Origin: Actinoplanes subtropicus | GTDB taxonomy: Bacteria; Actinomycetota; Actinomycetes; Mycobacteriales; Micromonosporaceae | DNA: 64,000 nucleotides | Reading direction: 5' to 3' | NCBI RefSeq assembly: GCF_000721705.1 | Contig: NZ_JOJL01000038.1 | Location: forward strand, 1 to 64,000 | In this document: positions 17,049 to 25,072 of the stretch, piece by piece | How the letters are laid out: the number at the start of each line of letters is the position of its first letter | Numbering within the stretch: the first letter of the stretch is position 1 | The notes under the pieces: model-generated | Seen by the model: only the letters and a program-made list of their open reading frames with translations | The model's database searches: none | What the model was told of the DNA's origin: nothing | Translations under genes and position numbers: made by a program

Positions 17049-17533
17049 CCGTCGCCGGCTACGACCTGGGCCACCGCGGCACGGTCGAGGCCGAGCACTG
17101 GCTGGCCTCTCTGCTGTCCGCGGCAGAGGGGTCGCCGGTGGCGTGCACGCACCTCGTGCACGGCCCCGATCCCCGAGTGGTGGTGACCATTTCCGGCGGT
17201 GCGCCGCCCGTCGCCCCGTCGTCCACCGAGGCCGCCGCGGCCGCGGTCGCGGACCACGCGGCCGGTCTCGCTGGGCGGGCGGTGCTGTTTCCGGGCGTAC
17301 GGTCGCTGACGGGCATTCTGCCGGTGGCAACGCTGCTGTCGGAGAGCGCGATCGACGAGGTGGTGGTCCTCGGAGGGCCGCCGTGCGAGCCGGACAGCCG
17401 GATCGACACGCGCGACTTCGTGCGGCCGCAGTACCGCGACGGGCGGCTGGTGCTGATGGCGACGCCCGCGCCGGGCGGGCTGATCGCGCCGTTCGAGGTC
17501 CCCAACCCGACCCCCTGCTGCGCCAACCACTGA
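17045..17533 (+). CDS. Hypothetical protein coupled to the PHP gene
   Basis: A 162-residue protein starting at the ATGA overlap with the preceding gene. It has no signal peptide or membrane segment. The sequence has an alternating beta/alpha look (VVVTISGG, RAVLFPGVRSLTGILPVATLL, IDEVVVLGG) and ends PNPTPCCANH with a vicinal Cys pair. I do not recognise the family. The overlap suggests a role tied to the exported PHP enzyme, for instance chaperoning or regulation; this is speculative. The 16-bp repeat array 2 begins two bases after its stop. Confidence 0.65.
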   Translation: MTVAGYDLGHRGTVEAEHWLASLLSAAEGSPVACTHLVHGPDPRVVVTISGGAPPVAPSSTEAAAAAVADHAAGLAGRAVLFPGVRSLTGILPVATLLSESAIDEVVVLGGPPCEPDSRIDTRDFVRPQYRDGRLVLMATPAPGGLIAPFEVPNPTPCCANH

Positions 17534-17535
17534 AT

Positions 17536-17649
17536 CTCGCCGGGCTAGATACTCGCTTGGCGAGTATCTCGCTCGGCGAGTATCTCGCTCGGCTAGTATC
17601 TCGCCTGGCGAGTATCTAGCTGGGCTAGTATCTCGCCCGGCGAGAGTAT
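17536..17649. repeat. 16-bp tandem repeat array 2 (seven units)
   Basis: Seven head-to-tail units follow the pattern CTCGCTCGGCGAGTAT. Each unit has a self-complementary core (CTCGC-N3-GCGAG). One unit, CTAGCTGGGCTAG at 17616-17628, has changed both arms in a compensating way, consistent with selection or mechanism favouring base pairing. The last unit carries a two-base insertion. The array begins two bases after the stop codon of the gene at 17045-17533 and ends 80 bases before the next start. Confidence 0.92.
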
Positions 17650-17728
17650 CGCTTCGTCCGGGCGTGCCCGGGCCTGTGGCGCACAAGGTGTGCGAAGTGC
17701 GGGGCCGGTGGCATCTAGCATCCGTGCG

Positions 17729-19249
17729 ATGGCGACCCTGCTTGTTGTCGACGACGACGCTCCGAGCCGGGAGCTCCTGCGGACGCTGCTGACCTACCGG
17801 GGGCACCAGGTGGAGCAGGCGTCCGACGGCGACCAGGCCCTGGCGATGGCCGCGCGGCGCCCGCCGGACGTGGTCATCACCGACGTGCTGATGCCCGGCC
17901 TGGACGGTTACGAGCTGGCCCGCGCGTTGCGCGGCGAACCGGCGACCCGGCACATCCCGATCGTGTTCAACACCGCGCACTACGACCCGCAGCAGATGCG
18001 CTCGCTCGCCGACGCCTGCGGCGTGCACGACGTGATCCTCAAGCCGGCGCAGCCGTCGGCGGTGCTGGCGACGATCGACTCGCTGCTGTTCCCGGGGCAG
18101 TTCTCGGTGCTCGCGGACGGGCAACTGGCCGAGACCCAGCGGCTGGTCCGGGCCGGCACCTGGGAGTTCGACCCGGCCGCCGGCGCCATCGTGATGTCGC
18201 CCGAGCTGCGGGACCTGCTCCGGTTGCGGTCGACCCGGATGACCGTACGGGAGTTGTCCCGGCGGCTGCATCCGGAGGACGTCGACACCCTCGCGGCGAT
18301 GGCCCGGGACACCCGCGGCAACGGCATGCCGCACGTCGTGGAGCTACGGGTGGTGGACGGGGACGGCTCGGTCCACGAGGTGATCGTGTCGTGCCGGCCG
18401 GCGCCGGCCGGGCGGTCCGAGGCGGCGCGCCTGTGGGGCGTGGCCCAGGACGTCACCCGGATCCGCGCGGAGCTGCGCTCGACCCTGCGCATCCAGGGCG
18501 ACTGGCACGCGATCCGCCGCACGATCGACGGTTTCCACCGGGCCCTGCTGCCCGCCACGCTGCCCGACATCGCCGGGGCCGGCCTCGCCGCGATGTATCT
18601 GGCGGCCCCGGAGCGGCTGGACGTCGGCGCCGCCTGGTACGACGTGCAAGCGGTGCCCGGCGGCCGGCTGCTGCTGTCGGTCGGCAAGGTCGCCGGCCAC
18701 GATCAGCACCCGGCCGCGGTCATGAGCCGGGCGCTGGCCGCGTCGCAGGCGTACGCCCACGACGACCCCGATCCGGTCGAGGTGCTCGCCCGGCTCAACC
18801 GCTTCCTGGCCGACACCAGCCGGGACGACACGTTCGTCAGCGCGGTGGTGGCTTTGTTCGACCCGGCGACCGGGCACCTGCGGGTGGCCAACGGCGGGCA
18901 CCCGCCACCCGTGGTGATCGTGCCGGACGGCGAGGGGATCGAGGCGACCCTGGTCCGGACGTCCGGCCCGGTGCTGGGCGTGGTGCGGGACGCCGCGTTC
19001 CCGTCGCGGGACCTGCGGCTTCCGGCGGGGGCCGCATTCTGCGCGTACACCGACGGGCTGACCGACCGGCATCACGACCCGTCGTCGGTCGACGGCCGGC
19101 ACCTGCTGCGGGTCGCCGCCGAGGCGTTCAGCCGGCTGGACGGCGAGCCGTCCGCCCACCTGCTGGCCGAGGCCATCACCGGGGACATGCTCGAGGGCGC
19201 GGCCCCCGACGACGACGTGTGCCTCGCCGTCCTGTTCGCCGGCGGATAG
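17729..19249 (+). CDS. Response regulator with PP2C/SpoIIE-type phosphatase output
   Basis: A 506-residue signalling protein. The N-terminal receiver domain (LLVVDDDAPSRELL, phospho-acceptor Asp in VVITDVLMPG, Lys in VILKPAQP) is followed by a PAS-like segment around residues 130-255. The C-terminal PP2C-type serine phosphatase has GAAWYDVQAV, VGKVAGHDQHPAAVMSR, VANGGHPPPVV, AYTDGLTDR and PDDDVCLAVLF. These proteins act in partner-switching cascades by dephosphorylating anti-anti-sigma factors when the receiver is phosphorylated. The GxxGHG motif of the family reads KVAGHD here. ATG at 17729 was chosen for a direct start of the receiver fold. No cognate kinase or anti-sigma gene is adjacent. 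Confidence 0.9.
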   Translation: MATLLVVDDDAPSRELLRTLLTYRGHQVEQASDGDQALAMAARRPPDVVITDVLMPGLDGYELARALRGEPATRHIPIVFNTAHYDPQQMRSLADACGVHDVILKPAQPSAVLATIDSLLFPGQFSVLADGQLAETQRLVRAGTWEFDPAAGAIVMSPELRDLLRLRSTRMTVRELSRRLHPEDVDTLAAMARDTRGNGMPHVVELRVVDGDGSVHEVIVSCRPAPAGRSEAARLWGVAQDVTRIRAELRSTLRIQGDWHAIRRTIDGFHRALLPATLPDIAGAGLAAMYLAAPERLDVGAAWYDVQAVPGGRLLLSVGKVAGHDQHPAAVMSRALAASQAYAHDDPDPVEVLARLNRFLADTSRDDTFVSAVVALFDPATGHLRVANGGHPPPVVIVPDGEGIEATLVRTSGPVLGVVRDAAFPSRDLRLPAGAAFCAYTDGLTDRHHDPSSVDGRHLLRVAAEAFSRLDGEPSAHLLAEAITGDMLEGAAPDDDVCLAVLFAGG

Positions 19250-19256
19250 GGCGGCC

Positions 19257-19278
19257 GGGCGCAAAACCGGGTGCGCCC
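19257..19278. terminator. Weak hairpin, possible terminator
   Basis: A 7-bp stem GGGCGCA / TGCGCCC with an eight-base loop follows the phosphatase gene and precedes the GNAT gene at 19309. Short and without a U-run, so only tentatively a terminator. Confidence 0.4.
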
Positions 19279-19308
19279 TCGCCGCTCCGGGGAGCAGAGT
19301 CACTGACC

Positions 19309-19953
19309 ATGCTGAGCTACCCGCTCCTCGACGTGCGCGTCACCACGCCGAGGCTGGAGTTGCGCGCCGCCACCGACCAGCTGCTTGATCAGCTCGCGGA
19401 GCTGGTCCGCGCCGGCCGGACCGAAGCCGACCCGCCGCCGTACGACGACCCGATGAGCTTCTACGAGACCGACCCCGACCTGCGGGTCGCCAAGTGGCTC
19501 CGGGCGATCTGGCGGCGGCGTGGCACCGTCGAGCCGGATCTCTGGCGGCTCAACTTCGTGGTCGTCGTCGATGGCCGCCCGGTCGGGGAGCAGTCGCTGA
19601 TCGGCGTGCACTTCGCCGCCCTCGGCACGGTCACGACCTTCTCCTGGCTGTCGGCCGACGAACGCGGCCGCGGGCTCGGGCGGGAGATGCGCGAGGCGAT
19701 CCTGCACCTGGCGTTCGACGGCCTCGGGGCGAAGGAGGCGGGCAGCGACGCCTTCGTGGACAACCAGGGCTCCAACGCGGTCTCCCGCCGCCTCGGCTAT
19801 CAGCCCAACGGTTACGACTGGGGCACCCGGCGCGGCGAACCGGCCCAGCTCAACCGGTGGCGGCTGACCCGGGCGGCGTGGCAGCCGCGACGCCGGGAGG
19901 ACATCGAACTCCACAACGTCGAGGCCTGCCACGCCCTCCTGCCGCTGACCTGA
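19309..19953 (+). CDS. GNAT-family acetyltransferase
   Basis: A 214-residue protein with the RimJ/RimL-type opening TTPRLELRAATDQL and the acetyl-CoA pyrophosphate-binding loop SADERGRGLGREMREA. NQGSNAVSRRLGYQPNG matches the family's C-terminal substrate-side helix and strand. Cytoplasmic. Substrate unknown: peptides, amino acids or aminoglycosides are all possible in this family. It stands alone between a phosphatase gene and a convergent LCP gene. Confidence 0.88.
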   Translation: MLSYPLLDVRVTTPRLELRAATDQLLDQLAELVRAGRTEADPPPYDDPMSFYETDPDLRVAKWLRAIWRRRGTVEPDLWRLNFVVVVDGRPVGEQSLIGVHFAALGTVTTFSWLSADERGRGLGREMREAILHLAFDGLGAKEAGSDAFVDNQGSNAVSRRLGYQPNGYDWGTRRGEPAQLNRWRLTRAAWQPRRREDIELHNVEACHALLPLT

Positions 19954-19968
19954 CCGGGCCGGCCCTGG

Positions 19969-21126
19969 TTACTTGTCGGCGATCCAGGTCGGGTGGGCGG
20001 CCACGAACTGGGCCATGGTGTCGTTCTTGGCGTCGCGGAACATCTCGATGCTGTCCGCGTTGAGGCCCTGGGCCGACCCCACCCCGGGCGGCGCCTTCGC
20101 GTTGACGAACTGACCGTTGTTGGTCTTCAGCGTGATGATGTTGTCGGGGTTGATGCCCTTCAGCCCGAAGGCCCAGTCCTCCAGCGAGATGCCCTGCAGG
20201 AACACCGTCATCGCCTTGCCGACCGCGGTGAGAATGCCGGGCAGCTTGGTCGGCGAGTCGAGACCCTGGCTCACGGCGGTCTTCATGATGGCCTTGAGCA
20301 GCTGCTGCTGGTGCCGCTGGCGGCCGTAGTCGCCGTCGTTCTTGGAGAGCAGGTCGCGCTGCCGGGCGTAGTCGAGCGCCTCGGTCGGGGTGAAGCAGTG
20401 GTTACCGATCTTGTACTTGTTCGGGGTCACGCCCGCGACCTTGTGCTTGATGATGCCGGCGTTGTCGGTCACGTACGGCGTGGCCTGCTTGCCGTCCGCG
20501 GTGTGGCCGACGTGGATCGAGGTCACGTTCTCGTCGACGTACATGCAGACCTTGCCGAGGATCTTCATGATGTCGGTGAAGCCGGAGTAGTTGACGACCG
20601 CCTCGGCGTCCGGGGTGATGTCGAACTGCTTCTGGATCGTCTTGGTCAGCAGCGTCATGCCCTGGGTGATGGCGTCGTCGCCGTCGAGGCCCATGCTGCC
20701 GAAGGCGAACGCGGCATTGATCTTGTCGTGGTGCTCGCGGTTGTTGTACTTCCCGTTGTTGTACGCCGGGATGTCGACCAGGGTGTCGCGCGGGATGGAC
20801 AGCATGTACGCCAGCTGATGATCCGCCGAGACGTGCAGGATGATGATCGAGTCGGTGTGGCTCGCCTCGTGCGTCGCCGTCCAGCTGGGCCGGGTGTCCA
20901 GGCTCGCCAGCAGGATGTTCTTCGCACCCTTGATGTCGGCGTGCTTCACCACACCGGCCGCTCCCGCCAGCTGGTGGTCCGGGATCGCCGCGTTGACCTT
21001 GTTCTCCGCGACGGTGACGAACGCCAGCGTGCCGCCGCTGATGACCATCAGGACGGCGCCGAAGGCGAGCGAGATCCTCGCCCACATCGGCGATTTGCGG
21101 CGTTTGTCACGGAGCTGCTTCGGCAC
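19969..21126 (-). CDS. LytR-CpsA-Psr (LCP) family phosphotransferase
   Basis: A 385-residue membrane-anchored protein. A basic N-terminus (PKQLRDKRRKSPMW) and one hydrophobic anchor (ISLAFGAVLMVISGGTLAFV) are followed by an extracellular LCP domain. That domain shows NILLASLDTRP, HTDSIIILHVS, YMLSIPRDTLVDIP, KINAAFAFGS and DYARQRDLL, which carry the conserved Arg and Asp residues that bind the polyprenyl pyrophosphate. LCP enzymes transfer wall glycopolymers (teichoic acid, arabinogalactan, capsule) from the lipid carrier to peptidoglycan. GTG at 21126 was chosen because GAGGAGAGG lies upstream at the right distance. No C-terminal LytR_C domain is present. Confidence 0.9.
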   Translation of the reverse strand: MPKQLRDKRRKSPMWARISLAFGAVLMVISGGTLAFVTVAENKVNAAIPDHQLAGAAGVVKHADIKGAKNILLASLDTRPSWTATHEASHTDSIIILHVSADHQLAYMLSIPRDTLVDIPAYNNGKYNNREHHDKINAAFAFGSMGLDGDDAITQGMTLLTKTIQKQFDITPDAEAVVNYSGFTDIMKILGKVCMYVDENVTSIHVGHTADGKQATPYVTDNAGIIKHKVAGVTPNKYKIGNHCFTPTEALDYARQRDLLSKNDGDYGRQRHQQQLLKAIMKTAVSQGLDSPTKLPGILTAVGKAMTVFLQGISLEDWAFGLKGINPDNIITLKTNNGQFVNAKAPPGVGSAQGLNADSIEMFRDAKNDTMAQFVAAHPTWIADK

Positions 21127-21196
21127 TGTGGTCCTCTCCTCAAGCTGCGCGCCCAACCTTAGCCCCTCGATCAAGCCCCGGGAGGCTTCGCCGGGC

Positions 21197-21466
21197 TCAG
21201 CTCGCGACGCCCCGGTTCCAGCCGGGCGGGATCATCAGAAGGTCGTCGGCCTCGCGGGCGCGGCACCGCACCACGAAGTCGAGGGCGGCGGCCGGGTCGA
21301 GCAGGAAACGGTCGAAGGTCGCCCGGTCGATCGCGTAGTACTCGTTGTAGTCGACCGCCCCGCTGGTCACCGGGATGGCGACATAGTGCCGCCCGGACTC
21401 CTCCTCGAGGCCGAGCCAATACCGTTCCGCGACGTTGACCAGCAGATTGGTGAACCGCACACGCAC
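21197..21466 (-). CDS. Small hypothetical protein
   Basis: About 89 residues, starting at one of two GTG codons (21466 or 21460), because longer frames run into the divergent GNAT gene at 21522. The sequence, RFTNLLVNVAERYWLGLEEESGRHYVAIPV, then YNEYYAIDRATFDRFL, reads as an intact small alpha/beta domain without signal or membrane segment. I do not recognise it. Conserved aromatic and acidic residues suggest an immunity or adaptor-like fold, but that is only an impression. Confidence 0.6.
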   Translation of the reverse strand: MRVRFTNLLVNVAERYWLGLEEESGRHYVAIPVTSGAVDYNEYYAIDRATFDRFLLDPAAALDFVVRCRAREADDLLMIPPGWNRGVAS

Positions 21467-21521
21467 ACGGTACCGAGGCGGCACAAACGCGCGGAGGAAC
21501 CGCACGCGGGATGATCGGCGG

Positions 21522-21986
21522 ATGACCGACATGGATGTGACGGTGCGCCGGGCTTCGGACGTGGACGCGCCCGCCCTGGCCGGGCTGCGCTGGCGGCGGG
21601 CCACCCAGGACCACGGCTACCAGGGCGACAACCTGAACGAGTTCGTCGCGACGCTCGGCGACTGGATGCGCGCCCACCCCGGGCACCGGGCGTTCGTGGC
21701 GGAGGCCGGCGGCGAGGTCGTCGGGATGGCCTGGCTGGCGGTCGTCGACCGGGTGCCCACCGCCACCAGGTACGCCCGGCGCGGCGGCGACGTGCAGTCC
21801 GTCTTCGTCCTCCCCGAGCTGCGCGACCGCGGGGTCGGCGCCCGGCTGATGGCGGCCGTGCTGGACGAGGCCCGCCACCTGGGGCTGGAACACGTGACGG
21901 TGCACTCCAGCCCGCGGGCGGTGCCGTTCTACGAGCGCAACGGCTGGGACCACGACCCGGAATGGCTCAGCTGGGCGGCTCAATAG
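21522..21986 (+). CDS. GNAT-family acetyltransferase
   Basis: A 154-residue GNAT protein. VTVRRASDVDAPALAGLRWR opens the fold, VFVLPELRDRGVGARLMAAVL is the acetyl-CoA loop, and VTVHSSPRAVPFYERNGW is the typical C-terminal strand-helix. Cytoplasmic. Substrate unknown. It is followed after 41 bases by the PadR regulator. Confidence 0.87.
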   Translation: MTDMDVTVRRASDVDAPALAGLRWRRATQDHGYQGDNLNEFVATLGDWMRAHPGHRAFVAEAGGEVVGMAWLAVVDRVPTATRYARRGGDVQSVFVLPELRDRGVGARLMAAVLDEARHLGLEHVTVHSSPRAVPFYERNGWDHDPEWLSWAAQ

Positions 21987-22027
21987 AACGGTTGCCGATA
22001 TATGTCGCCTGACGTAGATCCCTCGGC

Positions 22028-22351
22028 GTGCAGGAGCCAACCTTTCTCATCCTCGCCGCGCTGGCGGCGCAACCACGGCACGGTTACGGCATCGTGCAAG
22101 CGGTCGGTGAGCTCTCCGCCGGCGAGGTGCGGCTGCGGCCGGGCACCCTCTACGGCGCGCTCGACCGCCTCGCCGAGCGGGGCCTCATCGAGCTGGACCA
22201 CGAGGAGGCGGTCGAGGGCCGGCTGCGCCGGTACTACAAGCTCACCGAGGACGGCACGCGGGCGCTGAGCGCCGAGATCGAGCGAATGCAGCGGCACACC
22301 GACGCGGCCCGGGCCCAGTTGCGCCTCTCCCCGTTCGGCGGCGTCGCATGA
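22028..22351 (+). CDS. PadR-family transcriptional regulator
   Basis: A 107-residue winged-helix regulator. EPTFLILAALAAQPRHGYGIVQ, RLRPGTLYGALDRLAERGLI and RYYKLTEDGTRAL are the PadR recognition region and wing. GTG start. The upstream gap holds CGATATATGTCG near 21992, an imperfect palindrome that could be its operator. Its stop overlaps the ATG of a truncated partner gene (ATGA), the arrangement usual for PadR regulators with a co-encoded membrane partner. Confidence 0.9.
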   Translation: MQEPTFLILAALAAQPRHGYGIVQAVGELSAGEVRLRPGTLYGALDRLAERGLIELDHEEAVEGRLRRYYKLTEDGTRALSAEIERMQRHTDAARAQLRLSPFGGVA

Positions 22352-22515
22352 CCGCCGCCGACTGCCCGGCCGGCGACCCGCGGCTCGAGCGGCACTACCG
22401 GCGGCTGCTGCGCGCCTACCCCGGCCCGTACCGGCGGCTCCACGGCGCCGAGATCGTCACCACGCTGCTGGAGATGGCCGAGCCCGGCCGCTCCCGGCCC
22501 GCCCGGAGGACGAGG
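22348..22515 (+). pseudogene. Truncated PadR partner gene (remnant)
   Basis: An ATG overlapping the PadR stop opens DPRLERHYRRLLRAYPGPYRRLHGAEIVTTLLEMAEP. This is the N-terminus typical of the membrane proteins co-encoded with PadR regulators in actinomycetes. After about 55 residues the frame enters DNA that is the 3' end of the convergent response regulator gene (stop at 22537), and nothing resembling the remaining 150 or more residues follows. The reading frame stays open only as antisense of that gene. I take it as a remnant left by a deletion or rearrangement with a junction near 22515. Confidence 0.6.
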
Positions 22516-22536
22516 GTTGACGGCCGGGACCGGCGC

Positions 22537-22920
22537 TCACCGTCGGTCGCCGGCCAGCGAGCCGTCCACGGCGCCCAGCAGATCGGCGATCTCGTACGGC
22601 TTGACCAGGACGTACCCGGCCCCGCCCGCCAGCACCCGGCGGTGCAGGGCCGGGTCGGTGTCGCCGCTCACGACGATCACCGGGATGTCGCGGGTGGCGG
22701 CCGAGGCCCGCAGCGCGGCCAGGACCTGCTCGCCGCCCATGTCCGGCAGGTCCAGGTCGAGCAGCACGAGGTCGGGCCGGTGCCGGGCGGCCCGGTCCAG
22801 GCCGGTACGCCCGTCCGGGGCGGAGCCGAACGTCACCCCGGGCCGGGCCCGCAGGATGCGTTCCACGAGCGTCGTGTTGATCGCGTTGTCCTCGATGTAA
22901 AGCACGCTGCCCGACGTCAT
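22537..22920 (-). CDS. Single-domain response regulator
   Basis: A 127-residue stand-alone receiver domain: VLYIEDNAINTTLVERIL, phospho-acceptor Asp in LVLLDLDLPDMGG, VIVVSGD and VLVKPYEI. There is no output domain. Its ATG overlaps the stop of the hybrid histidine kinase gene, so the two are co-expressed. It probably acts as a phosphate shuttle or protein-binding output for that kinase. Confidence 0.92.
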   Translation of the reverse strand: MTSGSVLYIEDNAINTTLVERILRARPGVTFGSAPDGRTGLDRAARHRPDLVLLDLDLPDMGGEQVLAALRASAATRDIPVIVVSGDTDPALHRRVLAGGAGYVLVKPYEIADLLGAVDGSLAGDRR

Positions 22921-24815
22921 ACGCGCGACGCCGTGCGGTCGGCCCGGCGGTCCAGCACCGACCGGATCTTCTCGGTGAGCGCCGCCGCGGTGAACGGTTT
23001 GTCGAGGAACGCCACGGTCCGGTCGTCGACGGTCTCGGTCAGCACACCGCGGGTGTACGCCGAGGTGAAGATCACCGGTAGCCCCGGCCGCAGCGCGGTG
23101 AGCCGGTCGGCCAGTTGCTGCCCGTTCATCCCCGGCATGATGACGTCGGTGACCAGCAGGTCGATCACCGGATGCGCCCGGGCCACCGCGAGGGCGTGCT
23201 CGCCGTCCACGCCGGCCAGCACGTGGTAGCCGGCCGTGGCCAGGATCCGCTCGGCCAGCCGGCGTACCGCGGGATCGTCCTCGACCAGCAGGATCGTGCC
23301 GCTGCCGGCGGTGAGCCGCTGCGGCCCGGCCGGCTCGGCGACCGCGGTGGCCGGCGCCGCCGCGACCGGGAGGCGCACCTCGAACGTGGCGCCCTCGCCG
23401 GGCCGGGAGTCGACCCGGATCCGGCCGCCGGCCCGGGTCACGATCCCGTACACGGTGGACAGCCCCAGACCCGTACCCTGGCCCTGGTCCTTGGTGGTGA
23501 AGAAGGGCTCGAAGACGCGGGCGGCCACCTCGCCGGTCATCCCGCAGCCGGTGTCGGTGACCGTGATCAACACCTCGTCCCCGGTGGAGGAAGTGACCCG
23601 CTCGGTGCCGATGGTGAGGACTCCGCCGGCCGGCATCGCGTCCCGCGCGTTGATCGCCAGGTTCACCAGCACCTGTTCGAGCTGGCCGGGGTCGACCCGC
23701 ACCGGGGTCGGCGCGGCGGCCGGCGTGACCAGCAGGTCGACGTCCTCGCGGATCAGCCGGCGCAGCAGCACCTCGACCCCGGCGACCAGGTCGGCGACGT
23801 CGACCACCTGCGGCCGGGCGGTCTGGGCGCGGGAGAAGGTCAGCAGCTGCCGGGTCAGCGCGCTCGCCCGCGCCGCCGCGTCCCGGATCATCGCGAGGTC
23901 GCCCTGGGCGCTGGGGCCGGCCTCGGCGATCAGCAGCGCGGCGTACCCGTCGATGACGGTCAGCAGGTTGTTGAAGTCGTGCGCCAGCCCGCCGGCCAGC
24001 TGGCCGACCGCCTCGAGCTTCTGCGCCTGCTGCAGCTGCGCCTCGATGCTCTTGCGCTCGGTCACGTCGGCGACCATGGCGAGCGCCCCGACCGGCCGCC
24101 CGGCGTCGTCGACCCGGGCGCTCAGCGCGATCCGCGCCCACACCGCCCGCGCGCCCGGGGTCTGCAGGCCGACCTCCACGTGGGGCGCCTCGCTCTCCCC
24201 CACCGCGGCCAGCGCCTGCTCGGCCACCGGCCGGTCGGTCTCGGTGACCAGGTCCAGCACCGGCGTGCCGGGCAGGTCGTCCGGGGACCGGCCGACCAGC
24301 ACCGCGAACCGGTCGTTGGTGTAGCCGATCCGGCCGTCGCCGTCGAGGACGACCACGCCCTCGCTGGTGGTCTCCACGATCTCCCGGAAGCGTTCCTCGC
24401 TGGCCCGCAGGTCCGCCTCGGCCGCCTGCCGCAGCCGCAGGTCCTCGAAGAGCGCCGCGCCCCGGACCAGCGCCGGGAACCGGCCGCGCAGCGTCCAGTA
24501 CCAGACGGCCAGCACCGCGGTCACGGTGTCCCAGGTCGCGGCCTGGAAGTCCATCCCGAAGGCCATCCGCATCGCCAGGCCGCCGTGCACGTCCTTGCCG
24601 AAGTAGGGCAGCAGCAGATGGACGGTGTGCGAGCCGTGGTGCACCGCGCAGCTGAAGAAGATCGCCGCGGTGGCCAGCCCGAGCGGGTTGTTCCGCCACT
24701 GCCGGGAGCGCCACAGCCCGCGGCCGATGGCGAAGGAGATCGCCAGGTAGGCGGCCAGGATCACCGCGTTGGCCAGGGCGGTCAGCTGCCACCAGGTGTC
24801 CGTCCACCCGGTCAC
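22917..24815 (-). CDS. Hybrid histidine kinase with PAS and receiver domains
   Basis: A 632-residue sensor. The N-terminus has about four hydrophobic segments (residues 10-110), including CAVHHGSHTVHLLLPYF with several His residues that could bind metal or heme. A PAS domain follows (RFREIVETTSEGVVVLDGDG). The HisKA has its phospho-His in GLAHDFNNLLTVIDG. The ATPase domain has VNLAINARDAMP, DTGCGM, FFTTK and GTGLGLSTVYGI. The C-terminal receiver (ILLVEDDPAVRRLAE, Asp in LLVTDVIMPGMNG, Lys in FLDKPF) makes it a hybrid. GTG start. Both ends overlap neighbours by four bases, giving a three-gene operon. The signal is unknown. Confidence 0.92.
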   Translation of the reverse strand: MTGWTDTWWQLTALANAVILAAYLAISFAIGRGLWRSRQWRNNPLGLATAAIFFSCAVHHGSHTVHLLLPYFGKDVHGGLAMRMAFGMDFQAATWDTVTAVLAVWYWTLRGRFPALVRGAALFEDLRLRQAAEADLRASEERFREIVETTSEGVVVLDGDGRIGYTNDRFAVLVGRSPDDLPGTPVLDLVTETDRPVAEQALAAVGESEAPHVEVGLQTPGARAVWARIALSARVDDAGRPVGALAMVADVTERKSIEAQLQQAQKLEAVGQLAGGLAHDFNNLLTVIDGYAALLIAEAGPSAQGDLAMIRDAAARASALTRQLLTFSRAQTARPQVVDVADLVAGVEVLLRRLIREDVDLLVTPAAAPTPVRVDPGQLEQVLVNLAINARDAMPAGGVLTIGTERVTSSTGDEVLITVTDTGCGMTGEVAARVFEPFFTTKDQGQGTGLGLSTVYGIVTRAGGRIRVDSRPGEGATFEVRLPVAAAPATAVAEPAGPQRLTAGSGTILLVEDDPAVRRLAERILATAGYHVLAGVDGEHALAVARAHPVIDLLVTDVIMPGMNGQQLADRLTALRPGLPVIFTSAYTRGVLTETVDDRTVAFLDKPFTAAALTEKIRSVLDRRADRTASRV

Positions 24816-25018
24816 GGCGCGGCCTCGGCGTCCGGGTCGGACAGCGCGTTGATCCGGGACAGCAGCTCCTCGGCGCTCTCCCGTACCAGCTCGAGTTGGT
24901 GTTCCTGCTCGTCGTTGAGTGGCCCGGGCAGCCGCATCAGCAGCGTCCCGGTGAAACCGATGATGGCGTTCAGCGGCGTACGCAGATCGTGCGCGGCTCG
25001 GCGGGACAAGACACTCAC
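24812..25018 (-). CDS. Free-standing HisKA (dimerisation/phosphoacceptor) domain protein
   Basis: Only 68 residues. They include RRAAHDLRTPLNAIIGFTGT, the H-box of a histidine kinase, and the second helix DEQEHQLELVRESAEELLSRIN. No ATPase domain follows. The frame stops and overlaps the start of the hybrid kinase by four bases. GTG start. Either it is a relic of a degraded kinase or a genuine mini-protein that can form mixed dimers with, or accept phosphate from, the adjacent kinase. Tight translational coupling argues for the second reading, but that is inference. Confidence 0.7.
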   Translation of the reverse strand: MSVLSRRAAHDLRTPLNAIIGFTGTLLMRLPGPLNDEQEHQLELVRESAEELLSRINALSDPDAEAAP

Positions 25019-25072
25019 GACCGGACCATAACGAGCCCCACCCGGGCTACGGAGTTCCCCGGACGAGTGACC

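Noticed and set aside
17536..17649. CRISPR-like regular repeats at the three 16-bp arrays
   Set aside because: Units are contiguous without unique spacers, only 16 bases long, and no cas genes are present.
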